DNA from: GCA-003244245 sp963823755
GTDB taxonomy: Bacteria; Actinomycetota; Actinomycetes; Mycobacteriales; Pseudonocardiaceae
Length of the DNA: 64,000 nt
Reading direction: 5' to 3'
Assembly (NCBI GenBank): GCA_963823755.1
Contig: CAWGMP010000028.1
Coordinates: forward strand, 186,001 to 250,000
Of this stretch, positions 28,167 to 36,275 are shown one piece after another. Made by a program: the position numbers and the translations under genes. The notes below the pieces were generated by a model, which was not told where the DNA came from, searched no databases, and worked only from the letters and a program-made list of their open reading frames with translations. How positions within the stretch are numbered: the stretch's first letter is position 1; each line of letters starts with the position of its first letter.

Positions 28167-28778
28167 ATGACCGACTACACCCTGCCCGACCTGCCCTACG
28201 ACTACGGCGCCCTGGAGCCGCACATCTGCGGGGACATCATGGAGTTGCACCACTCCAAACACCACGCCACCTACGTCAAGGGCGCCAACACCGCCCTGGA
28301 GCAGCTGGCCGAGGCGCGCGAGCGCGAGGCGCTGGCCACGGTGACCATGCTGGAGAAGAACCTCGCGTTCAACCTCGGCGGCCACGTCAACCACTCGGTG
28401 TTCTGGCCCAACATGTCCCCTGACGGCGGCGACAAACCCGGCGGCGAGCTCGCCGCGGCGATCGATGAGCACTTCGGGTCCTTCGACGGGTTCCGCAAGC
28501 ACTTCACCGCCAACGCACTGGGGGTGCAGGGCTCCGGGTGGTCGATCCTGGTGTGGGAATCACTGGGACAGCGCCTGGTCCTGGAGCAGGTCTATGACCA
28601 TCAGGCCAACATGACACCCGGCATGGTGCCGCTGCTGCTGCTCGACATGTGGGAGCACGCCTTCTACCTGCAGTACCGCAACGTCAAACCGGACTACGTC
28701 GAGGCCTGGTGGAACGTCGTGAACTGGGCCGACGTCGCCCACCGGTTCGACCACGCCCGGTCTGTCGTACTGCCCTGA
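28167..28778 (+). CDS. sodA: superoxide dismutase (Fe/Mn)
   Basis: 203 aa, ATG 28167, GGAGG 9 nt upstream. Complete Fe/Mn-SOD: LPDLPYDYGALEPHICGDIM, HHSKHHATYVKGAN (first metal His), NLGGHVNHSVFWPNMSP (second His), LLLLDMWEHAFYLQYRNVKP (Asp and His ligands). Converts superoxide to peroxide and oxygen in the cytosol. Metal preference cannot be fixed from sequence by eye, though the overall form is that of actinobacterial Mn/Fe enzymes. A small gene follows 18 bp later, probably co-transcribed. Confidence 0.95.
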   Translation: MTDYTLPDLPYDYGALEPHICGDIMELHHSKHHATYVKGANTALEQLAEAREREALATVTMLEKNLAFNLGGHVNHSVFWPNMSPDGGDKPGGELAAAIDEHFGSFDGFRKHFTANALGVQGSGWSILVWESLGQRLVLEQVYDHQANMTPGMVPLLLLDMWEHAFYLQYRNVKPDYVEAWWNVVNWADVAHRFDHARSVVLP

Positions 28779-28796
28779 TCCGCCGGAGAGGCGACG

Positions 28797-29108
28797 ATGA
28801 GTGTGGACAATCCTGATGAGCTGTTGCACACGGTGTTACCGTCGGCACTGGAGGTACTCACCGCGTGGAGCATCGCCGAGACCGAAGCCGACCCCACGGT
28901 CTTTCGCCACGCCATGAACCGCGCCTTCGGCGACGCCGCCGGCGCCCAAGATCCCTGGCGTGGGCTGGCCGACATGATGTTCGGACTGTCCTCGCTATCA
29001 GGCATCCTGCTCGATGAGCTCGCCGAGGCCACCGGACGATCCCGCAATGAGGTCCTGCACGCCGTCCACCTGCGCTACCTCGACCCCGACGTCGGACCAC
29101 CGCGCTAA
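28797..29108 (+). CDS. small protein downstream of sodA
   Basis: 103 aa, ATG 28797 with GGAGAGG upstream. Helical, acidic (MSVDNPDELLHTVLPSALEV, LADMMFGLSSLSGILLDELA, EATGRSRNEVLHAVHLRYLD). No motif that I recognise. The 18-bp gap to sodA implies an operon. Confidence 0.6.
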   Translation: MSVDNPDELLHTVLPSALEVLTAWSIAETEADPTVFRHAMNRAFGDAAGAQDPWRGLADMMFGLSSLSGILLDELAEATGRSRNEVLHAVHLRYLDPDVGPPR

Positions 29109-29115
29109 CCCAGCA

Positions 29116-29430
29116 TCAGGTCCTGTCGTTGATTGCGGGATCCTCGACTGTGGTGAGCCGCTCGCGCAGGGTGTCGGCGAGCTCGGCCAGCCGCGTCACC
29201 ATCCGGCGCAGCATGGCCCGGGATCCCTCGGTGCCGTCCATCTCGTCGGTGTCGGCCGACCAGTAGACGATCGCCCGAAGCTCATCGATCGAAACGGTGG
29301 CGCCCGACGTGAACCCCGTGCTCGCTCCCTGCCTGCAGACCGTAAGCGTGGCCTGACCCAGGACCGTCACCCTGTCCGCATCGAGGTCGAACACCCTTCC
29401 GAGACCGAGATCAGCATCACTTCGATCTGA
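29116..29430 (-). CDS. small unrecognised protein
   Basis: The part with coding character reads VFDLDADRVTVLGQATLTVC, VSIDELRAIVYWSADTDEMD and ends LAELADTLRERLTTVEDPAI. The frame stays open to 29544, but the upstream part is AT-rich and unconvincing, so the start is uncertain and the gene may be 5' truncated. Convergent with the previous gene (7-bp gap). Confidence 0.4.
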   Translation of the reverse strand, partial: SDRSDADLGLGRVFDLDADRVTVLGQATLTVCRQGASTGFTSGATVSIDELRAIVYWSADTDEMDGTEGSRAMLRRMVTRLAELADTLRERLTTVEDPAINDRT

Positions 29431-30384
29431 ACCTCTTGCAAACCAAACCACTTGCCACTTGATAGCAACAGTGATCCTATTGTGGCTAAATGTGTAGCAC
29501 TTTACGCTCTGAAGATCGGAATGCAGGGATTTGAGCTGCACCAATGCAGGTAAGGAGCGTAAACTTGATCGTATTTATCTACACTAGAGCGGTACCTGCA
29601 GCGACGACTGGACGAGGCAGGGCTGGAACTGGCTGGGCGAGTAAGAGCCGCATCGAAGGAGTCGGTTTGGGCAAAGCGCATTGACGACACGAAGGGTCTG
29701 ATCAGCTATTGGAGCAGTTGTTTGAAGACTTTAATGACAAGATTCGGAGGGTATTGTCGGGGCTGTATTAGGTCTGGCCTGGCGCGCCGACGGCTAACAG
29801 TGACGCCAGATCGTGACAATTAACCTGGAGCCCGCGAGATGAGCGTAGCTGTGAATAGCATAGGAATTGTTGGTCAGCAACCGGCTCCGGATAGTTTCTG
29901 ACCTCCTGTTTTGCTTGGCCCGTCGGCGGCCGGGCTCGCAGTCAGTTCGTGAGAGGACTCCTTGAACTTTATGCAGAAGTCTGCAGCGATTAGCTTGATC
30001 TTGGGTGGATCTCATACCGCACCTGGTGTGCCGAGTTCGACATCAGGGCTGTCTCCGGCCGGGTGGATCGCTCTGGTGTCGAACTCGGCGACACCAGAGC
30101 GATCCGGCAGCAGGTGGCCATACTGGCGGGCCGATGTGATCACCCGCGGTCTCCGCGCACCGCTTCCTGGCTCTGTTTTTTGCTTTTGCATAAACCTCCT
30201 TATGTTACCAGAGCTCCGTCGCCCCACTCGCCACGACACACCGAAGATCACCAAGCAGCTATGGCAGCGATCCCCTTCTCGTACCCAGGCCCGCCCTCGC
30301 AGCCACCACTGTCGGCCTTGTAACGACCATGTAGAATAAACTATCTGTGGAATTAGAATTGGGAAGAAGCGCCCCTCCTGCATC
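29431..30384. other. 950 bp, AT-richer, mostly non-coding
   Basis: A plus-strand scrap at about 29590-29770 reads ERYLQRRLDEAGLELAGRVR AASK but has no start and changes frame. Otherwise the interval contains the hairpin complex at 30023-30105. It marks the transition into the low-GC block to the right. Confidence 0.4.
30023..30105. repeat. overlapping alternative hairpins
   Basis: A perfect 17-bp inverted repeat (30065-30081 with 30089-30105, 7-nt loop) overlaps a second inverted repeat in which 30023-30044 pairs with 30070-30092 (one bulge, one mismatch). The two pairings are mutually exclusive. Confidence 0.6.
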
Positions 30385-31598
30385 GTGTACGATAAATGGA
30401 TAAAATTCGTGACCAAGGATGCCGCGCGATATAGAAATAAGACTCGTCGAGAGGCTAGTGAGCACCAGAGGAAACTCGTCAAGCGGACCGGTCAGGCATT
30501 GGTACTCGCCATCAGTATAACGTCATCTACGATGACGTTTATAAAATTTGGCATCAGCTGGTCGGCAATCGTGATAGTGACGCTCAGCTTCTTCTGCTCC
30601 TCTCGCTTTTAGCTAATACGGTTTTCATTGTTGACTCCCGAATCCACGGAAGACGCCCTAAACAAATTGCCTTTCTGACGCCATATAGCGGTGGTCAGCC
30701 TTTCTATGCGTCGATGCTTAGTGGTCTAGTTCAAAATGCTTCGTTAGCTCTCGGTCAAGACTATATCATCGTTCCTTCGATGCCGATTCAATCCTTTGAG
30801 ACGATGTCTATATGGGCTCTGTTTGCTAGCTTGGAAGACCGCCAAGTTGACATTGATGGCATCGTCTTCATCCCAGATCAGCCCGACTGTCACTTCGAAG
30901 AGCTTATTGGCTTTCACGAGAAACGAGGCGACATCCCGCTTATCCTGGTCGATGTCTACTTCGACCTAAGCTCGTGTGATGAGCGTACGCGCGCCCGACT
31001 TCCGAGCTTTGTTGGTGGCGACGAACAAGCTGGTGGAGAGTTGGCGGCCGAGATCGTCATTGAAGCTGTTGAGGAGTTTAGGCCAGTGTCTCCAATGGTG
31101 GTACTAATCATCAATGGTGGAACGGCCCCGTGGGAGCAACAGAGGGTGGGCTCGTTTCGCGAGCGACTGAGTGCGACGTGGCCCGACACTAATTTCATCG
31201 AATCGCCGTCCCTTAATTACTCTAGATCGGCCGCATTTAAGCTTACGATTCAAGCACTCAAAGAGATGACTGATTCAACAAAGCAGATTTCTGTGGACGC
31301 GATTTTCGCCTGCAGTGATGACATGGCGATTGGTGCTCGGGGGGCAATAAGCAGCGTGGTGCGCGAGGGCTACACCTTCCCTCATCCACCTCAGATCGTC
31401 GGGTATGATGGCATCTCGGAGATTCGGGAATATCTCAAAAACGGAGACCAGTACATTGCCGGAACCGTCAATGTTCGCATCGAAGAACAAGCCAAGGCGG
31501 CAATGTTCCTAATGCACAAACTAGTTCGGTCTGGTCAACGACACAGCGATGTTCACTTGATTCCTCCCGAGGGTGATCCGACGACGTTGACCGAATAG
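30385..31598 (+). pseudogene. substrate-binding (Peripla_BP/LacI-like) protein, one frameshift
   Basis: Opens with MYDKWIKFVTKDAARYRNKT, RREASEHQRKLVKRTGQALV, then one base is lost near 30500 and the frame continues YNVIYDDVYKIWHQLVGNRD and PKQIAFLTPYSGGQPFYASM, GDIPLILVDVYFDL, FACSDDMAIGARGAISSV and IVGYDGISEIREYLKNGDQ. This is the two-lobe sugar-binding fold of LacI regulators and ABC-type binding proteins. No signal peptide and no LacI HTH are seen, so it is likely a cytosolic ligand sensor. It is visibly AT-richer than the flanks. The GNAT gene follows 38 bp later. Confidence 0.65.
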
Positions 31599-31636
31599 TG
31601 ATTCGAACGGTATTGATTTCCAGGAGGCGAGCGAGT

Positions 31637-32140
31637 ATGCAATTTGTAATCAGCAAGCTGACGTCATCTACGGATTTTTCGGTGTGCGCCTCACTAATGG
31701 TGCAATCCAACCCTTGGGATAAATTGTACTTTTCCAAGGGTCAGTGCGAAACGACCCTTTCGCGCTCTGAGATTAGTGTGCATGGCGCCATCGGAGGCGA
31801 GGGAACCATCCTAGGCTTTCTTGCGTCTATGGCGAACGGTAATAAAATCGGTACTAAATTAATAGAACACTTTGAAGAGGTGTTGTTCCCGACTGCCGAC
31901 AATCTTTACCTATTCGTGTCAGATATCAATCCTGACGCGGCGCGACTGTACGTCAGGCTTGGGTACCTTCTGGTTGGTGCCTTCGAAAATTTCAATCTGG
32001 AGATGCAGACTGAGTTCTTGTACCGAAAGACGAGACGACCCCGTCAGGCGGTTCGCATGGCGGAACAACGCCAGGCTGGCATCGCTCATCATGAGTTCCG
32101 AGGATTCAACGGAGGGGGCAGAGGGACCGTGGTTTCGTGA
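31637..32140 (+). CDS. GNAT-family N-acetyltransferase, possibly internally shortened
   Basis: ATG 31637 with AGGAGG 9 nt upstream. MQFVISKLTSSTDFSVCASL is strand 1; GAIGGEGTILGFLASMANGN leads straight into KIGTKLIEHFEEVLF (the pyrophosphate loop and helix 3) and SDINPDAARLYVRLGYLLVG (the GNAT N..A...Y...GF motif). Strand 4 and the first half of motif A seem to be missing (about 20 residues), consistent with an in-frame deletion. True homology ends at about 32040 (KTRRPRQ); the last 30 codons run into a transposase remnant. Confidence 0.6.
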   Translation: MQFVISKLTSSTDFSVCASLMVQSNPWDKLYFSKGQCETTLSRSEISVHGAIGGEGTILGFLASMANGNKIGTKLIEHFEEVLFPTADNLYLFVSDINPDAARLYVRLGYLLVGAFENFNLEMQTEFLYRKTRRPRQAVRMAEQRQAGIAHHEFRGFNGGGRGTVVS

Positions 32141-32200
32141 TGTTGGGGGAGGCGTTCGTAGTCGCGGGCGAATCGACGGTGTCAACCGTGTGCACAGCGC
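32060..32200 (-). pseudogene. IS5-like transposase C-terminal scrap
   Basis: Minus strand reads HRRFARDYERLPQHHETTV, the conserved end of IS5-type DDE transposases (RRLarDYErlp..sea). Stops and frameshifts surround it. It truncates the GNAT gene. Confidence 0.5.
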
Positions 32201-32429
32201 CGCCTGATCAGGTGCTCAATCGCTGATCCGCGGGAACCAACGACCCGTGACGAGCGAATAATCGACCGATGACTGATCCCGGCGCGGGCTACCCGGCCAG
32301 CGCTCGATCCCTGCTGTCGTCGGATGTAGTCGTCAGCCCCGACCGCGCGCTCCCGCGACCTCACCGCCGCGGGAATCAGCTGGGCCGAGTGGCGCGTCTA
32401 TCGGCCGGAGAGATCCCACGGGGTGTGGC

Positions 32430-32816
32430 CTATTTAGAAGGCGGTGATGTGACCGCCGCCGGTGAGTGAGGTCGGCGCTGTGACGCTGGTTGCTGTGCCG
32501 GTGGAGGTGTCCACCATGTCGTTTTCCCGTCGCCACCTCGGGTGACGAAGGCGTAGCGCCCGTCTGGAGTGATGGCCGCGAAGCGTCGTTCGTAGGTCGG
32601 GTCGACGCCGCCTACTGGACCGTTGGTCATCTGGTCCAAATCGACCGTGCGGACGATGTGCAGGTAGGTCGGCGAGTTCGGGCGCACGTCGATGATCTTC
32701 AGCTGGTCCTTGCCGCCTGGGACTTTCGGTCTGGAAGGCGCCGTGAACGGGTAGGGAGGCCAGCGCACCGGCAGGGGTCTACCCCCGCTACCGTGCAGGT
32801 CACCACCCGTTACCAA
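32430..32816 (-). pseudogene. YVTN-type beta-propeller fragment
   Basis: QLKIIDVRPNSPTYLHIVRT and FAAITPDGRYAFVTRGGDGK are two adjacent propeller strands of a YncE/surface-layer type protein. There is no signal peptide and only one blade, so it is a fragment that probably belonged to the tyrosinase-region secretome. Confidence 0.5.
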
Positions 32817-32907
32817 CTCCGAGCGCGACTACGGCGCGCGAACCTGGAGACTGCTGCCCAAGCCACGTCTTGCCAGGTCACATCGTGGTGTATGAACTGC
32901 CGGTTCT

Positions 32908-33085
32908 TTGTTCGCGCCCCTCAAACACGGTTCACGCCCCACCGAGGTGAACGCCGACCGGGCATCGGCCTATCCGCGAGTGATCGAGGAGTTGATAGTC
33001 GCCGTGTGCCACGTCACCGAGCGGTACGTGAATAACTCCGTCGAAGCCGATCAGGGGCATCTGAAGGCCCGGTTGCGGCTACAGG
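32908..33085 (+). pseudogene. IS6-family transposase fragment
   Basis: EVNADRASAYPRVIEELIVA, VCHVTERYVNNSVEADQGHL and KARLRL match the second Asp to Glu region of the IS6 DDE domain (TDra.aYp.v...L....H...qY.NN.vEaDHgrlK.R). Both ends are missing. Confidence 0.65.
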
Positions 33086-33095
33086 GCCGCGGCGC

Positions 33096-33641
33096 TCAGG
33101 AGGCTTCTTCTCTGCCCGGGGGCGGACGGTCCACGGAGATCGACACGCGCTGAATCCCCATGTCGATCTCTTGCTCACTGTCCATGGCCTGGTGGGGCAC
33201 GGGGACTGCTGTGACTGTGACCGTGTCACCCGTGGCGAGAGCAGCTCGGAGCGGCTCGGTGGCGACGAGGTAGCGCGTCATCGGTGCCCGTGACTCTCCA
33301 CCACGTGCGGCTTCCTTCCCGGGCCAGAGCCCGTAGCCGTAAACATGGAAGGACCCGGCGTAGCCGTTCTCGGGGATCGGTGCGGTGTGGTGATCGGCGT
33401 GGGGGTTGTTGAGAAAAACGCGGATCTCGTAGGACGGACCAGACTGGTCGACGCCTTCAAAGACCACGTCTGCCCGCAGAAAGTCGGGGTCGCGCGACCT
33501 GGCGTCAACGTACAGTGGCGGTGAGGTGAACCGGCTGCTCACTTTTGGGATCTCTCCTCCGCGACCGGCGTCGTTCCCGGAAGAAAACTGCTTGCCATCT
33601 ATCGTGAACAGCGTACCATCACGGTTTAGTCCTTTGTACAT
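33096..33641 (-). CDS. tyrosinase C-terminal-domain-like (PPO1_KFDV-type) protein
   Basis: 181 aa from ATG 33641. Contains ADVVFEGVDQSGPSYEIRVF LNNPHADHHT, GYAGSFHVYGYGLWPG and LRAALATGDTVTVTAVPVP, ending VQRVSISVDRP-like. The same layout (ADIVFHNVDHSEASFDARVY LNNP, GYAGTFHIFGHG) is present in the plus-strand protein at 34479; both resemble the beta-sandwich that caps plant polyphenol oxidases. The 45 N-terminal residues are extra. Its start lies only 26 bp from the tyrosinase start, so the pair diverges from a very short shared promoter, or one start is further in. Confidence 0.6.
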   Translation of the reverse strand: MYKGLNRDGTLFTIDGKQFSSGNDAGRGGEIPKVSSRFTSPPLYVDARSRDPDFLRADVVFEGVDQSGPSYEIRVFLNNPHADHHTAPIPENGYAGSFHVYGYGLWPGKEAARGGESRAPMTRYLVATEPLRAALATGDTVTVTAVPVPHQAMDSEQEIDMGIQRVSISVDRPPPGREEAS

Positions 33642-33667
33642 CTCACCGTCGTCGCGGAGTAGTACAT

Positions 33668-34449
33668 TGTCAAATGGAGGGGTTCTTCGCCCGAGTGTCG
33701 AGCACGCCAACATCACCGCGCTGCAGGACGCCTATGCGAAGATGCAGGCCATCAGTGCCACCGATAATCGTAGCTGGATCTTCTGGGCTGGCTACCACGG
33801 CTTTCCGCAGTTCGCCTGCTGGCACCATGCGCGGGTCGATCGGACGCGCTTTCCTTACGACCTCTTCCTTCCCTGGCACCGCGCCTACCTGACAGGCTGG
33901 GACAACGTCACCCGCGACCAGAATCCCGACGCCATCCTGCCCTGGTGGGATTGGACCTCGGATCTTTCGCATCAGATCGGCATCCCCACCGCCTACAGCA
34001 CTTCCCAGCTCGATGGCGACAACAACCCCCTCGCGAGCGGACCGAGGCCGGACATGCCCGGTAACCCGGCGGGGCAGACCACGCGGACCCCGGATGACCC
34101 AGCCGTTCTGCCCACCACCGACCAGATTCAGGCGCTCATCGACTTGACCGACTTCGTCGACTTCTCCAACCAGCTCCAGGATGTGCACGACGGCATTCAC
34201 GGTTGGGTGGGTGGTGACATGGGAGTGATCGCTACCTCGGCTTTCGATCCCATCTTCTGGACGCACCACTGCATGATCGATCGCGTCTGGTACCTCTGGC
34301 AGGTGCAAAACGGGATCAACAACATCCCTCAAAGTTACCTCGGCCGCCCCCTGGCACCTTTCCCCTACACTGTCCAGGAGGTGCTGGATATCGGCCGCCT
34401 CGGCTACCAGTATGCCAGCTCCAGCATCTCGGCACCGGGCACGCCGTAA
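33668..34449 (+). CDS. tyrosinase family copper oxidase
   Basis: About 260 aa. No ATG fits; TTG 33668 (LSNGGVLRPSVEHANITALQ) starts at the family N-terminus, so upstream in-frame codons are likely spurious. Type-3 copper ligands: His in GYHGFPQFACWHH, FLPWHRAYL (CuA), DGIHGWVGGDMG and FDPIFWTHHCMIDRVWYLW (CuB). It should hydroxylate phenols and oxidise diphenols to quinones. The C-terminal shielding domain is absent here and encoded separately in the next gene. No signal peptide; the Streptomyces caddie protein MelC1 is not seen. Confidence 0.85.
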
Positions 34450-34478
34450 CATAACCAGCGCGGACGTGGAGGCTTGGG

Positions 34479-34937
34479 ATGGGAACCGTCACCGCCAACC
34501 GGTACGTCTCGGCGGAGCTTTCCCTGGGGCGGCTCGATCGGGACTTCCGCCGTGCCGACATCGTCTTCCACAACGTGGATCATTCCGAGGCGTCGTTCGA
34601 CGCGCGTGTCTACCTCAATAATCCCGAGGCCGATGAGAAGACCGGCGTCGGGTCGGAGACGGGCTACGCGGGCACCTTCCACATCTTCGGCCACGGGGGC
34701 TGCTACGGCGACGAGGGCCACTGCGACGTCACCGATCGCCGGATGTATGACCCTCGCCCGGCCCACCCGCTGACACCAGGACGCAAGGTCGTGATCGCCA
34801 CCGATGCCGTCCGCCGGGCGATGCAGGAGGGGTCGACGGTCACGGTTACCGTGGTCCCGGTTGTGACCGTGGCCACCGAGAAATGCAGCGGCGACGTGCT
34901 CAAGTTCGACAGGCTCGAGGTCGTCACCTACCGCTGA
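34479..34937 (+). CDS. stand-alone tyrosinase C-terminal-like domain
   Basis: 152 aa, ATG 34479, 29 bp after the tyrosinase stop. RYVSAELSLGRLDRDFRRAD and ADIVFHNVDHSEASFDARVY, then GTFHIFGHGGCYGDEGHCDV and VRRAMQEGSTVTVTVVPVVT. In plant and some bacterial tyrosinases this beta-sandwich is fused C-terminally and blocks the active site until removed; here it would act in trans. Paralogue of the minus-strand protein at 33096. Confidence 0.65.
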   Translation: MGTVTANRYVSAELSLGRLDRDFRRADIVFHNVDHSEASFDARVYLNNPEADEKTGVGSETGYAGTFHIFGHGGCYGDEGHCDVTDRRMYDPRPAHPLTPGRKVVIATDAVRRAMQEGSTVTVTVVPVVTVATEKCSGDVLKFDRLEVVTYR

Positions 34938-35017
34938 GCGGCTCACCGCGAACACTGCTGCCCTTCGGCACCCTCGTCGAGGGCTCGTCCCTGACTGCCC
35001 GCAATTCAAATGATCAG

Positions 35018-35446
35018 TTACAAGGGAAGTATCCCCGCACTGGCGACACCGGTCAATGCCGTCACGGAGTACACATCGCGTTGCGGATGCCCCAACGCAG
35101 CCACGAAGATTAGGTGGCGAGTCGTGATGAGCTCGGTGTTTATTGAGACCGGAAGCGTGGATGGCAACACCACATTCGGCACGAGCAAGCTGGCGCTTGT
35201 GCTACCGGTATCGACCGTGCGAACGATTGTCACACTCACCACGGTGCCCAGGTCTGGAACGTCTACCGTGCGCACTTCGTCACCGTAGAAGGAGAGGGCC
35301 CGGAATGAGTCGTGATAGGTGAAACGGAGTCGGCCGCGACCTTCGATGATCGGACCGGATCCTTCCGGGTAGTACGACACGCTGATCCCGCCACCGTGCA
35401 GGTGGTATTGGTTCGGTGTGATCGTTTCTTGACTGGGACTGGACAT
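35018..35446 (-). CDS. tyrosinase-associated beta-rich protein
   Basis: 142 aa from ATG 35446. Reads TPNQYHLHGGGISVSYYPEG, LRFTYHDSFRALSFYGDEVR, TVDVPDLGTVVSVTIVRTVD, STSASLLVPNVVLP and ends ALTGVASAGILPL. I recall similar proteins next to bacterial tyrosinases but know no function. Predicted all-beta, no signal peptide. Convergent with the preceding gene. Confidence 0.5.
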   Translation of the reverse strand: MSSPSQETITPNQYHLHGGGISVSYYPEGSGPIIEGRGRLRFTYHDSFRALSFYGDEVRTVDVPDLGTVVSVTIVRTVDTGSTSASLLVPNVVLPSTLPVSINTELITTRHLIFVAALGHPQRDVYSVTALTGVASAGILPL

Positions 35447-35763
35447 ATCAGCTCTTCTCGCGGACAGCGCCGTATGGATGACAGCAACCGAGGCTGCTAC
35501 CCCGGCTACCGAACGATCCCGAGGGACGGAGGTCAGATACCGCGGTGCAGCGATATCACTCGTTTGGGTGAAAATGAACCGCCTGCGGGCCGCTGGACCA
35601 GCACGACAGGAGCCATCGCGGCAGGGGGAGTTGATCGCCGGCCTGTGAGACGCCGGGATCGAGTACATCCGACGTCAGGTGAGTGACCGAGCGAGGTCGA
35701 GTACATTATGGATGTGATCTGCGCCTACCTGCGCATGCCCTCAAACCAACGGCCGGCCGGGGT

Positions 35764-36134
35764 CTAGCGAGGCACCGTGACGCCTCCGGGGTCCTCAACG
35801 GTGAGGGCTGAGGGGCGCTGGGCCAGCCTGGCCCTGTCGGCCAGCGCCAGCAGCCGGTCCCGCAGCTCCGCATCCGTGAGCGTGGCCGCGTCGTCGGCCA
35901 GCGTAATCATCTGCCGCAGGACCGATGGTGTCGCGCCGAGCTGCTCGACGGTCGCAGCGAGGCGGTCAAAATGAGCGGCCCGCTGCCCGTGGTTGACCGG
36001 CGAGATCGCCCAGGCCATTGCGCACCGGCACTTCCATGCGGCTACGCGGGGTGTGGAGCTGGTCTGCTCGACGCCCTCGATCTGGCCGCACCCCGGGCAC
36101 TCGTCAGCCGCGCGGACGGGCCCTGCTCGGTCAT
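35764..36134 (-). CDS. zinc-ribbon protein, one frameshift near the start
   Basis: ATG 36134 (MTEQGPSARLT) lies 8 bp after the stop of the intron-interrupted gene. About 36 bases later one base seems lost; the frame then reads DECPGCGQIEGVEQTSSTPR and VAAWKCRCAMAWAISPV (CxxC...CxC zinc ribbon), followed by a helical tail AATVEQLGATPSVLRQMITL, LTDAELRDRLLALADRARLA. If the frame is truly broken, a shorter protein from ATG 36018 could still be made. Unknown function. Confidence 0.5.
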
Positions 36135-36142
36135 CGGGGCGC

Positions 36143-36274
36143 TCACCGGGCAGCTGCCAGGATCGCCTGCCCCACCTCGACGGCCTGGGCGCAGGTGAGC
36201 ACGGTCACGGTGGTCATCGTGGCGTCCAGCGTGACCACCACCCGGCGCACCACGTGGCCGCCGATTAGGGTTGG
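36143..36274 (-). CDS. 3' exon of the gene interrupted by group II intron A
   Basis: After the intron end at 36275 the frame reads PTLIGGHVVRRVVVTLDATM, TTVTVLTCAQAVEVGQAILA, AAR and stops at 36143. The 5' exon should lie above 45932, but I could not identify it with confidence. Next gene 8 bp downstream. Confidence 0.5.
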   Translation of the reverse strand, partial: PTLIGGHVVRRVVVTLDATMTTVTVLTCAQAVEVGQAILAAAR

Positions 36275-36275
36275 G

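Noticed and set aside
33526..33667. Upstream extension of tyrosinase to ATG 33526
   Set aside because: The extra 47 codons overlap the coding region of the divergent cap protein and have no similarity to tyrosinases; family homology starts at 33668.
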